A stretch of 34,822 bases of DNA from Paramacrobiotus richtersi (lineage: Eukaryota > Tardigrada > Eutardigrada > Parachela > Macrobiotidae): NCBI GenBank assembly GCA_034698045.1, contig JAQGAU010000198.1, positions 1-34,822 on the forward strand, given 5' to 3'. Positions 21,214 through 31,287 of the stretch are shown here, one piece after another. The notes beneath the pieces are model-generated. The model made no database searches and was not told the DNA's origin. It saw only the letters and a list, made by a program, of their open reading frames with translations. Position 1 is the stretch's first letter; each line of letters opens with the position of its first letter. The position numbers and the translations under genes were made by a program.

Positions 21214-21859
21214 CAGAATGAAATAACACGATCAGAGACACTTCGGCATTCCCGTATTTTACCAGCGTATTCTGTGGAAACTCCCGGCCATTCAGTGTGT
21301 TCTGCATAGTTCCCTAAAATGATGAATAAAACACCCGGCTGTTGAAACGAATTTGTACTTGCAGTCTGCAGTTGTATCAAAGCAGTAATAAGCAGCAGAT
21401 ACCTCCAACTTGTTTCGTGTCCGCCGAATAATTTTGCTAATTCAGCTGTTTGTCGGTGGTGTTGCATATGTGTAAACCAGGTGTTAGAAGTGCGATGCTT
21501 TAATTTGGCCGTTCGCAAGTCCAGCCAGATACCCGTGACCCTTGTAGCTTCCAGCCCACGACGGCCGTTCTCCTACAGCAAAAAGAGATTTATGCTCAAG
21601 AGTTGTGTAGAATACGAGTGCTGTACAGAAATTTTGAATCCACTGGGTCAGTGAGAATTTCTCGATATCGGCCAAAATAGGTGATGGACATTTTAAACTT
21701 TGTGTCTCCTGCAATATACGAATGATTTGGCTATTGTTTACATCCATTGCAGGGACCAGCATGTGGGCAACTTTTACCTGTTCGTTACAAACAAATAACC
21801 ACAATTCACCGTATGCTCTAAAAATTAAGAGACTGAAGAGGTATCCCAGTATGTTGTAC
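21214..21859. other. Intergenic, no gene seen
   Basis: There are minus-strand frames of about 100 codons at 21210-21518 and 21484-21804. They have no recognisable motif, and their composition is like the surrounding non-coding DNA. Confidence 0.4.
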
Positions 21860-22477
21860 TCAATGTACGACGCAACTAGACGATTTTCTGTTTCGCGGGC
21901 ACTGCAAACAGTAACAAGTTATACATTTTTGAATGTAACTTTTAAACATGGCGGTCTATATGCTGACAATCAGACCACGGAAAGTGAGTCAAATCAAGTC
22001 CACCGCCCAGAGCACCATCACAGAAAGCCGGTACCTTCAAACTTCGGAACTCGTCAAAAAGTTTTCTTATTAATTACCTATTTGTTCTGTTACCGTCACC
22101 CGTAGGTTCGGCCGTAGCCAACAAAAGTTTTCGGCTCGAAGCCGCAGTACGAGTAGTTCTGTAATGTAGACTTTTACTGACTTTATAAAGTCTGGAGCGT
22201 GCATGTCATTGCTATTAACACATTCTTCATGAAATAAGTTTGCGAGAAGAAATGCTTCTTAGCGCGCATGTTCTTCTGTTGACAATATACCGTACTGTGC
22301 ATAAATGATGTTTCTTCTACAGAAATACTGACATTAGCAGCGAAAAATGTTCTAATTTGTTAAGTCGCTAACATGACAAGTACGTCTGGACTCAATGAAA
22401 CCCCAAGTGGGCATGTCGTGGATGCAGCCGACAACAGGTTGAACACGATAGTAATGCTTGTTTATGTCACCAGCGTA

Positions 22478-22702
22478 TTAGTAAATGGGATTTTTGCAAA
22501 AGAGACCACATCCTTCAGGGCAGCACTTTGTCCCTGCAGCACAATCTCCGTCCACACCGCAGTTGCGGCCGGGTATGATTGCGCAGTCTGTAACCATGCC
22601 GGAAGGTGGCGGGCATTTGCCTGGACGAGTCGCTTGTGCAGTCGTCGGACTGGATACCTGCAGGATAATCACGAGTAGTACCATCAACAATATTTTGACC
22701 AT
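22478..22702 (-). CDS. Secreted WAP four-disulfide-core peptide 4
   Basis: Single exon, 74 residues, TAA stop. The signal peptide is MVKILLMVLLVIILQVSSPT, then TAQATRPGKCPPPSG. The eight cysteines are KC, TDC, RNC, GDC, KCC, EGC and LFC. The core is CAAGTKCCPEGC and the tail is CKNPIY. It has one more residue between Cys3 and Cys4 than gene 3, with an acidic turn (GVDGD) typical of WAP domains. Its upstream region matches genes 3 and 5, but the TATA box is changed to TAAAAATG, so expression may be weaker. The relic at 12170-12312 derives from this subtype, and the plus-strand start of the decayed gene at 30311 shares its TRPGK motif. Confidence 0.9.
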   Translation of the reverse strand: MVKILLMVLLVIILQVSSPTTAQATRPGKCPPPSGMVTDCAIIPGRNCGVDGDCAAGTKCCPEGCGLFCKNPIY

Positions 22703-22825
22703 TCTTCACCGAAGCAGGTCCACACTGTATACGACTGATGACGATTTCGAGCTACTTTACTAGCTATGGGTAAACTACAAGTTTCATCAGACGACATGTA
22801 TAGCCATTTACCGGGTACGTGTCTG

Positions 22826-22833
22826 CATTTTTA
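22826..22833 (-). promoter_or_regulatory. Degenerate TATA box of WAP gene 4
   Basis: The minus strand reads CGCCGTTCCTAAAAATGCAGAC, in two blocks (CGCCGTTCC, then TAAAAATGCAGAC), where gene 5 has TATAAATGCAGGC. It lies about 125 bp upstream of the ATG. Confidence 0.5.
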
Positions 22834-23110
22834 GGAACGGCGAAAAGATAATATGGTTCGCTGTGAATAACCAAAGAACTATCCAGTACGCAAGAGCCGA
22901 AACTGAATACTGAGAAACAAAGAAACTCATGTAACTGTTTTGAACTTTGCGTTCTTTGATCCCTAACCCAGGTAGCGCGTTGTTCGTTGTTTAGTAATTC
23001 GCGGAACTGTATGTATTTAGCTGTATGTATCCAGTTCACGGTCGACCAAGCTTCGGAATGTCGTAGCAGCCGAGCAAGTCCGCTCGGTTATCACGGCATA
23101 TTTTTCCCTC

Positions 23111-24089
23111 CAGAACACGCTCTCTCACATGCCAGCTAAGATGTTGCAGAAAAATCATCCCAGAGAATCGCTTACTTTTCATCAGATTTGTCCCCGACTT
23201 TTCAGTCATTCAATAAACCCAACAACTGTTATTCCAGTAAAAGAAAAACCACATATTTCCTACGAAAAACAAAGACGATAATGGAATCCAACACATGATG
23301 AAATCAAATCATTGAAAAGTTGGTTGCCCTTCATAAAAAACTTCTGCTGAACACGGCAATTACTGAATTTTACTGTGTTGGTTTCTTGAAACCCATTTCC
23401 AAACATTGTTTTGATCAGTACTGTTTTATATTAAACGGATATTTGATCAGCACAGCCGTAGAGCGCACCGTTTTTGCGCTAATTTCAGCGCGCGGAGAAC
23501 GCGGCATAGTTTACGCGATTTACTTCCCAACGCGGTAATAACATGCGTGGCAATCACAAGCAGTTTTAACCGACGTACAACGTATTATGTTGCGGTGGTA
23601 CTCGTCGATAAATCGTCAAGGAACACCAGCAATCGGTCTCTAATTTCAGTTTCATTTCAGTAAGCAGTTTCATACTGTAACAGCATTTTTTGCAGTTTCC
23701 GGAAAATCGACAACGGGTGCAAAGAAAATCCCAGCTTTCGGAAGCAAATTCCAGCTTTGTGTCGGTCTTATTTCTATATCGGCACGTCTCATTTGCGTAC
23801 AGTTACCCTACAGGTACAGTAGTGCTTACAGCGCAAGCAGAGCAAAACAATTGGACAAATCGGTCAGGTAACTGTCACTGACAAGGCACATTCTTCTCAT
23901 CTTGGGCAAATCCAAGTTAAAACCGTTCGGTACATATCGACGACAATAACGTATGTATGAAAGTGAACATCTGCGTCACCACGAAGTAGTGACGCAGTGC
24001 GCGTTGCCACTCTGATTTAACAGTGAAAACGGTTCTGTACTGGTCTTTTTTTGTGTTTTTCTTCTCGACTCGATAACTCAGCATACATA
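23111..24089. other. Intergenic, no gene seen
   Basis: Both strands contain only short frames. I found no element beyond the ends of the two flanking WAP modules. Confidence 0.5.
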
Positions 24090-24790
24090 CATTCATGTCC
24101 GCCAGGACGTTTTCAATTTGTCAGTACATTAAACCTCGTAAAACCGACTGGATGGTTAATTCTGCAGTTTTACAACTAAATATTTGCGATTTCCGTAAAA
24201 TGTCGACAAAATTTCGGTAATCTGTTACAGGTCGAATTCGCAGTTGTACCAACATTATTTTTGGGTATATTTACCTCATTTGTCAGAGTAAGCATAACTA
24301 CACGACAGTGAAACACCGCTATACGAGAGGCGAATGACTTAATATGATGGGATCTCCACAAACGCCAACGCATCTCTCAATACAGTAGATTTTCCCTGAA
24401 GAGCACGCTGTGTCCGCGCGATGACAGTCGCCTGGGGGTCGAGTTGCGCCCATGGGTGTGGGACCAGGCAAATTCCAACCCAAAAATCGATTGGTAGGCA
24501 TCTGCTTATTGGCAGATCGGTATTTCGGCCATTAGTCGCAGTGGCAATCCCATCACAAAGCAATCACGAGCATAACTATAACAAACAGTTTGACCATTCT
24601 CGAGCAAATCAGCGCAAATTCATAGACAGATCAATCAAAAATCGTACCGCTGCTTGGCTCGATATGGTTAACGTGCGTAACCGTGACCGAACGGCATGTG
24701 TAATTATAATTGCGAGAATTATGTCATCTTTATTTAAAGCAACGAGTAAGCAATGGCGTTCGATCAGAAGAACGATATAGCAATCCGTGA
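24090..24790. repeat. WAP module type B, copy 2
   Basis: This is the counterpart of 17340-18140 and carries the broken WAP gene. The TATA region is altered here: TTTAAATA on the minus strand where copy 1 has TATAAATA. Confidence 0.72.
24348..24597 (-). pseudogene. Frameshifted WAP peptide gene, paralogue of WAP gene 2
   Basis: The ATG at 24597 opens a signal-like start (MVKLFVIVMLVIA) that meets TGA after 14 codons. In a second frame the sequence continues as NTDLPISRCLPIDFWVGICL. In a third frame it continues as GDCHRADTACSSGKIYC and IERCVGVCGDPI. Compared with gene 2 this needs two frame changes. The Pro after Cys1 is now Leu, one half of the double-Cys pair is Tyr, and the terminal Tyr-stop is gone, so the last frame runs on. 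Together with the damaged TATA box this marks a dead copy. Confidence 0.85.
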
Positions 24791-25869
24791 TACAAGTGCC
24801 GGAACTAAATACATACACATTATCGATATCTTTACGTGCGTTTGCTTTTACGTACTCAGTTCCGGGAAGTGGGAAGGCAGTTAAAGTAACATATTGTCAC
24901 ACTGCAGTGGTAGAATAAACAAAAAAGCCGCGTAATCACAATGGAAAAGACTGACAAAAAAGCCCCTGACTCATAGCGATATAAGTTTACAATACCATAT
25001 TATAAGATATTTCTATACTGGAAAGTGCAGGAAATAACGAATACGAACAATGAACACCAATGATTTCATACATAGTACAGCGTGTAAAATGTTGTACGTA
25101 CAGGTATGCTATGCTCGCACTGGTTCTGTCTCTCGTACTTCTGCATGGAAATCTTCCCGTTAGCGTTCCGATGTCGTAAAGCGTAGCAGATCTTTCTAAA
25201 CAAATCAGTGATGACTGGGTCTGTGTGCCAGCCGCACGAGCGAGCTAGCTAACGTTCCTTCGTAAGTACGATCGATTCTCTAACAATAAATTGTGACACC
25301 TTCTTGATTCTGAATTCTTCCGATCCGTACTTCCTGATCTACGTAAGTCAACTTTCTTGAGGCTGATCCCGTTACCAACCAACACCTGAATCGTGTCTTA
25401 GCTGGCACGCGGCTGGATTTAGCCAACGAGTTTGGGGCGCTATTGCGTTGTTGTAATAGTCACAAACAACCAAAGGATTTCTAGCTGAGGGTGTCACACT
25501 GTGAGCATTCGCAGTATGGACAGTACAGTAAGTATGGAAATACTGATTTTTCGGTCTGATCAGCGGTTATAGAATATCGATAAACTTTTAATTGATTCTA
25601 CTTGTAGTTCTGGTCGTGTAGAGAGCAACAATTTTTGGCAGATGCATACAGGTATTTTCTTTTGTTTCAGTCGTACTTGTACATAATTTGCAGAATTTCG
25701 GAATTTCGCACGCCGTATAAATTCTGGCACCTCAATAATCATCCGCGTAAACAACTATCTGTAGTAATCATCCAGTGACAGCGAACTTGCGTATTTTTAA
25801 GTATTCCTAATGATGGCAAATAAAGACGTACTCTGTATGTATTGTTAACTGCAACAGAAAGGGAATCTT
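24791..25869. other. Intergenic, no gene seen
   Basis: No frame, repeat or motif could be supported in this 1.1-kb stretch. Confidence 0.5.
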
Positions 25870-26562
25870 GAAGGGAATGGTTGGTTTTCCTTGTTCGTAT
25901 GCGTAGTTTTCTATTCTTCCCGGCTATGAATTACAATAATTATACGGAATGTTAATTTTTTTATCGCTTTTGGTTATGCGGCTTCTTTATCACCATTAAT
26001 GTGTTCCTTATCTGTTTATTATTTCTTGTACTTTGCAGTGTACTTTCTGCGCGTTTGCACTTGTGAACAGGAGGCTTGCAGGTACAATAAAAAATAACTA
26101 CGTTTTCCTAGTCTGTATCGTTGGATCTGAAGCTTCTATAATTACGTTTGGTAATTAGCAATATAAACGAGTCCTTTTTGTCATTGTTTATCTTTCCGGT
26201 TGTTTTTATCGAAGACCCTAAAGCACCAAGCACCCCCCCTTGCATACACGCGCAGTTCTGTGATGTAGCTGTTTACTAGTTGTGTGAAGTAGCTGGCGCC
26301 CGCTTGTCATTTTTAAAACAATGCTAGACGCAGTAGTTCTTGCATGCAGAAATATTTCCTAGCGCTCATTTTCTTGCGTTGACAATATACTAAACATGTA
26401 TCAGGACTATAGCCGAATAGCATGATTGCAATAGCAGCAAAAAGCGTACTGAACTGTCAGCTCGACATGTACCTCTGAGGTTTGAAAAAATTTCAAGTTA
26501 GCATGTGCTGGATGCAGCAGCCAACAGCGAAACTTGCATATGTCGCCATCGTATTACAGTAG

Positions 26563-26772
26563 TTAGTAAATGGGATCTTTGCAGAGGGCACCATCATTAC
26601 ATGGACAGCATTTTTTCCCTGCAGGGCACCCCACAAAGCCGCAGCGAGGAAGGCAGCCTATTTCCATGCCGGAAGATGGCGGGCATTTGTCTGGAACAGC
26701 CGCTTGTGCAGTCGTCGGAGTGGACATCTGCAAGGCACTCACGAGCAATAACATCAACAATACTCTGACCAT
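26563..26772 (-). CDS. Secreted WAP four-disulfide-core peptide 5
   Basis: Single exon, 69 residues, TAA stop. The signal peptide is MVRVLLMLLLVSALQMSTPT, then TAQAAVPDKCPPSSG. The eight cysteines are KC, IGC, PRC, VGC, KCC, PC and LC; the core is CPAGKKCCPC and the tail CKDPIY. It is closest to gene 3 by sequence, flanks and promoter. The open frame extends about 73 codons upstream, but the signal peptide and the conserved CGGCGAAGAATGG context fix the start. It is also the closest relative of the inverted relic at 1640. Confidence 0.9.
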   Translation of the reverse strand: MVRVLLMLLLVSALQMSTPTTAQAAVPDKCPPSSGMEIGCLPRCGFVGCPAGKKCCPCNDGALCKDPIY

Positions 26773-26898
26773 TCTTCGCCGAAGCAGCTCAACACTGGAT
26801 AAAAATGAGTACGTATAGCTTTTGAGACACTTTGCTACTTGTAACGTACAAGTTTCTTTGAAGGCTATGTATATCTGCTTCTGGGGTACGTAGCCTGC

Positions 26899-26906
26899 AT
26901 TTATAG
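26899..26906 (-). promoter_or_regulatory. TATA box of WAP gene 5
   Basis: CTATAAATG after CGTCGTTT on the minus strand, about 127 bp upstream of the ATG, at the same place as in modules 1-4. Confidence 0.68.
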
Positions 26907-27228
26907 AAACGACGAAAAACGTAGTGGTGATTCTGTGTTCCGTGTGAACAACCAAAGAGCTATCGGGTACGCAACAGCCGGAACTAAGCACAACAACAAA
27001 ACGAAAGCATTTAATTGTTACGATCTTTCCATGAGCGTGTTCTTTAATCCTTGACCTACAGACACATTACCATATCAGATGACGAGTTGTTCGTTGTATA
27101 TAGTAACTTGCCGAACTGTACTGTATGTATTTGGCTGACAATGAAATGTCATTTCGACTAAGCTTCTGAATGTCGTAGCAGCCGCGGGCAAGTCCATTCT
27201 TCTGTCACGGGATAATTTTCTTCAGAAT

Positions 27229-27691
27229 TAACAAGTCTCATAAGCCATAGATCAGCACAGATGTTGAGGAGAAATCGTTGGAAAGTATTGTTTGGTTTGC
27301 GCTAATCGCCATATTTCTTTAGGAGTTTCAATATGTAGAACAATTAAGATTCCAGTAAAAGTTTTACCACTCAATTATTCAAAAAAATAACTGACGAAGA
27401 AGGAACCCACCACATCAGGCGAACTGGCGTAATTGTTAGGTTCAGAAATGGGCCAAAAGTAAATTATGTTTTCATATTAGTTGGTTAATTTTCAGAATGG
27501 AATTCTACCAAACATGTAACTACTGAACAATGCTGTGCTTTTTTTCCTGACCACGTTGCCAAACAGTGCATTGATCCGCTTCATAACACTGAACTGATAT
27601 TTAATCACCATAGCTGCTTCCGCGCTAGTTTCCACGCCTGGACAATTAACCCGGTATAATTAGCTGCCTGTACAGATATGTTGTTCCAAAA
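27229..27691. other. Intergenic, no gene seen
   Basis: Upstream flank of WAP module copy 3; only short frames are present. Confidence 0.45.
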
Positions 27692-27928
27692 GCAGTGTTA
27701 TAATAATAGACCCATATTAACCGTATTTCTCATGCATGGCCTGGTGGTCAGACGTCTGGCTCTGAGATCGTTAGCGTGGGTTCGGTTTCCACCTCGAGTA
27801 CTTTTATCTAAATTTCTAATTCAAAACTGAACCAAAAACATTATAAAATTATCAAAATCCAAAAAATTATTTCCATTAGCCACTGAAGTACCTTCTAAAG
27901 GGTTTGGCGCTGCAGTGTTATAATAATA
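27692..27928 (+). mobile_element. tRNA-derived SINE with 17-bp target-site duplication
   Basis: The direct repeats GCAGTGTTATAATAATA at 27692-27708 and 27912-27928 are identical and flank a 203-bp insert. Inside, 27745-27815 has a tRNA-like head: TGGCCTGGTGG resembles an RNA polymerase III A box and GGTTCGGTTTCC a B box about 35 bases later. After it comes an AT-rich unrelated body. The right duplication runs into further TAA repeats. This is the standard layout of a SINE inserted by LINE machinery. The CGAG/CTCG-rich hairpin at ~27968-27990 lies outside it. Confidence 0.75.
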
Positions 27929-28463
27929 ATAATAATTAGCAAATGTAGTTACATAAATTACAAGTCACCGCGGGGCTTCGCCTCGCTATGCCTTGGTTTT
28001 CGGCTTAAGTATGTCAGCATTAGTTATATTATTTACAGTTGTTTGTAAAGTTTTCTTTGATTAGTTATATAACTGTAGACATTGTTGGCTAAAGTGGATA
28101 TAATGTTTTTCAACATGAATTAATTGTTACGAAGATTTATTTATGATTAGGGACGTGTTATTTATAAACATCGGTAACAACCATGAACCAATGCCTCAGA
28201 TTGAAACAACACACGTTTCCTTCTACGTACACTGACTGCGCAAAACTGCGTCGCGGTTTTCAAGCAATGTAACAAACGCAGTCGATTTCCAAAAAAGCAT
28301 ATTTGAGGCTTTTCGCAAACTTTTGAGTACGCCATCCACTCTCCCTCATGTGCTAGCAGTTAGGTATTTTATCTGACTGTTTCATGCCGATTATTTGATA
28401 ACCCTTTCGTGAAATAGGACTGTTCAGGATATATTAGCTAGTTTCACCGTAAGGATTGTTTGT

Positions 28464-28555
28464 CTGATTATGTTGATTATTCGCATTACGATTATTCCGC
28501 CTTGTGACGTCAGCCCCGCACTGACTGGCCACAGCCAAATAATCAGAATAATCAG
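28464..28555. repeat. Small inverted repeat
   Basis: CTGATTATGTTGATTATTCG (28464-28483) pairs with CAAATAATCAGAATAATCAG (28536-28555), matching at 18 of 20 positions. A second short palindrome, CATAATCGAA / TTCGATTATG, lies just to the right (about 28565 and 28609). It may be a small fold-back element. Confidence 0.6.
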
Positions 28556-29059
28556 CTACGCCCCATAATCGAAAAAATCCATACTACCTCCCGAGTTAGT
28601 ATTCGATTATGATCAGAAGTGCTTTCTACGCTGAGAACAGCAAAGAACCCACAGTTTTGCACCAGTTTCATATTTCTATTTCAGTTATAATGTTTTTTTT
28701 CACTAGTAACGGAGAAAATGGAAGAAAAGCCGCACAATGCGTGTGCCACGCCCGATTCCCACCATTCACTCTATTATGTGCATAGCACATCGGGTTTTCC
28801 CATGCGGTGGACAGCCCACCAAGATTATAACTTTTTACGTCTCAACTTTAAAACTCTGAAATAATTTACTTAAGTAATTTATATGAGGACTACCTAACAG
28901 ACGAAAGTTGAAAAGAATCGCACCACTGCTTCCGGGAGCGGGATATCCCGGGTTAAAGTGCCCAACGCATTTTCGATTTCAAGTAATTTTTTTGATTAGT
29001 TGGCAGAGTTCGGCCCACTTTTTCAACAATCAACATAATCATTTTCAAAAGAATGTTAT

Positions 29060-29860
29060 GGTGAAGCTAGCTATTAAATGACGGAAACAAATTTTGCCTC
29101 AGACCAGGTAAATTTGTGGGTTTAAGGTGAAAAAATACCCGTTTTGTATGGTTAGCCCACATATTTTTTAGCATGAAATCGCAAATATGTAGCGTTAGCG
29201 CATAGGGTATACACGATAGACAAAGGATTGCTCTACCCTGTGATCAGGTCATTGTTTACCCGCAGCGCGCGCGCAGCCCACAATAAGTGTGTAAACAAAG
29301 AGCAGGTAAATAAGAAGAAAACTCTCGATAAATTCAGCCGTGCATCAAAACTATGCTTTGAAAACGCTATAAAATGCATAAAAAGATAAGAAACGTTATT
29401 ACACAAGATTTTTGGATTTCGTTGATTGTGTCAAAAGATATTGAATTTCAGAATATTCAAAATTCAATAACTTTTTACGTAATCGATGAAATCAAAAAAG
29501 CTTGTGTAACAACGTTTCTTATCTTTTTATGCATTTTATAGCGTTTTCAAATCATATTTTTGATGCACAGCTGAATTTATCGAGAGCTTTCTTCTTATTT
29601 ACTTGTTCTTTGTTTACACACCTGTTATGGGCTGCGCGCGCGCTGCGGGTAAACAGTGATCTGATCACTAGATAGAGCAATCCCTTGTCTATCACATGTA
29701 CCTGATGCAATAACTGTATACAACTGCGATTTCGTGCCAAAAATTGTCTGGTGAAGCCATTCAAAACGGAACCCATTGGGTATTCTTTCGCCTTAATACC
29801 TTCCTTTTACGTAATTCTGACAGCAAAATTATGACATTCACCCGCAAATTAAATAAGTGA
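29060..29860. repeat. Long fold-back element (inverted repeat, about 400-bp arms)
   Basis: The arms meet near 29455 with almost no loop. Matching pairs from the inside out include TTGAATTTCAGAATATTC against its complement, AAAACGCTATAAAATGCATA, AAAAAGATAAGAAACGTT, AACTCTCGATAAATTCAGC, CCGCAGCGCGCGCGCAGCCC, ATTGCTCTA and GAAATCGCA. Identity is high in the inner 250 bp and falls toward the ends. No protein is encoded. It resembles a fold-back or MITE-type DNA transposon, or a hairpin-forming satellite. Exact ends and a target duplication were not found. Confidence 0.82.
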
Positions 29861-30290
29861 CGGGAGAGCTGTGCTCGGGAAATATGGCCCTCCAATCGGC
29901 CGAACTTATACGTACAGATACGAATCTAATTATGCGGTTCGACATATTTCAAATTAGCAACCCGTTGCTTGCAAGTCCGTTATACATATCAAAGAACCGG
30001 GAAGTGGAAGGATCGTAAGAGCAATCTTTATAGGAACTGGACTATATCGGTAATGTTTTACATGCTCACAAGTCAGTGGCAGATATTTCCGATAGCTGTG
30101 GCTGTTTACATCGAACACAGTTGCTTTCGATGCCTTCATATTAAATCACATATACAGTATTAAGACAATATTCATCGTAAATGTATACGCAGATGTCTAC
30201 TCTCAATTGAGCTGCACAGGTTAGACGTGGCGATACTGTTATCGCTAATTCAATACGCATTTTCTAACGAGTCCAGGTGATTCTGTCAAG
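29861..30290. other. Intergenic, no gene seen
   Basis: AGTTCGGCC near 29010 and its complement near 29900 may be the outermost paired bases of the fold-back element. No gene was seen before 30291. Confidence 0.4.
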
Positions 30291-30310
30291 CATGGTCACA
30301 ATTATTATTC

Positions 30311-31287
30311 ATGGTATTGCTTGCAGTTGCTTTGCTGGTGTGTAAACCGTCGAATGCAAAGCCTGAGCCACAATCCACTCGTCCAGGCAAAATTAATGCC
30401 CACCGCTTCCCGTGGTTGAATCGGCGAACTTGCCGGATATTCCACCAGCTTGCCCAATCCGATGCATCAACGATGATGCGTGTCCCGTGCTGCAAACTTG
30501 GTGGGGCAAACTTGCAAACTCGAGGTGGCCGGATACTACCCGATTACACTCGACAGTCTGCAGATCGATGGACACCAGAATGCATCCAATACCTTCATGG
30601 AGCCCTTACTCTTCATTCCCAGACGCTTTTTCGGAGCTGGGACAATTACGGGAACCCTGCGAGGATTCAAAGGCACCCCGGTATTAGACGGCGTAAGACT
30701 GGATCTCCGGAGCAATATGAACAATCACACCGGGCCTGTAGTCGAGAGTATTTCGACGTCGGCAGTGGGCACCTGGAACGTGAGCCTCCCGGTTGGTCAT
30801 TACACGGTGACCGCATCCAAGAGCGGCTACATCACAGTACCCTTTACGGTGGTTGTTGCTGGTGGGAGAAGCAAAGAGTACGGCAATACGGGAATGTCCA
30901 CGACCCTGAACAATGGCGGATTGCGAATTGTCGAGGGTGGATTGGAGAGCCTCTGTTTTCTTTGTGGATCCATGTTCGGGGCCCTGTCGAAGGCAAATAT
31001 CAACGCGCCCATACATATGGTGACATACAGACCAGTCCCGATGGGTTCGTACGGTACGAAAACAGTCGGTTGGATATACGGTTGGATATACACAGCGTTC
31101 TAGTTACGAAGCAGCTGGCAGGCGTTTATCGCATCAGCGTTTCTGGTGCGCATCTCATTCTTAATCATCGCAGCGGAACCGTGTGGGATATGGCCAACTC
31201 GGCAGGCATCGTCAGCTGTACACTGGTAACAGGTTATGGGCGCAGTATTTCATGCCCAATCGTGCGCTACACTGGCTGTGGGTATGA
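30311..31287 (+). pseudogene. Broken gene: WAP-like start joined to a carboxypeptidase-regulatory-like beta domain
   Basis: Read in successive frames the plus strand gives a signal peptide (MVLLAVALLVCKPSNA) and STRPGK, as in WAP gene 4. From 30397 it gives CPPLPVVES, then ACPIRC and INDDAC, a partial WAP pattern. From about 30495 to 30930 it gives GTITGTLRGFKGTPVLDGV, GTWNVSLPVGHYTVTASKSG and GGLRIV, a beta-sandwich repeat seen in carboxypeptidase-regulatory-like proteins. From about 30940 it gives WIGEPLF, then TSPDGFVRYENSRLD and VTKQLAGVYRISVSGA. From 31216 to the TGA it gives NRLWAQYFMPN, with the WxxF-type ending of that fold. Four frame changes are needed, all in the same direction and each explained by one missing base. 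No introns fit. It may be a true pseudogene, or a real gene with base-call deletions. Confidence 0.65.
31067..31090 (+). repeat. 12-bp tandem duplication
   Basis: CGGTTGGATATA occurs twice in a row and adds four residues (RLDI twice) to the C-terminal domain of the broken gene, without changing its frame. Confidence 0.85.

Larger units (their letters stand above)
21860..23110. repeat. WAP module type A, copy 2
   Basis: This block is related to 18540-20030 and 25870-27230. Its left part is also the source or sibling of the partial copy at 11887-12320. At the distal upstream end, GTCGACCAAGCTTCGGAATGTCGTAGCAGCCG (in two parts) matches the other modules. Confidence 0.72.
25870..27230. repeat. 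WAP module type A, copy 3
   Basis: It shares with copy 1 GTAGTTTTCT, ATCGCTTTTGGTTA and GCGGCTTC downstream of the gene. It shares with copies 1 and 2 the gene, promoter region, CTTTAATCC-type block and AAGCTTCTGAATGTCGTAGCAGCCG (in two parts) upstream. TCCATTCTTCTGTCACGG near 27206 matches TCCATTCTTCAGTCACGG near 19974. Confidence 0.75.

Noticed and set aside
27735-27815. A functional tRNA gene
   Set aside because: The A and B boxes are imperfect, no cloverleaf acceptor stem is apparent, and it sits inside a flanked SINE insertion.
29552-29776. Minus-strand frame of 74 codons inside the fold-back
   Set aside because: It is formed by the right arm of the inverted repeat and has no protein-like features.
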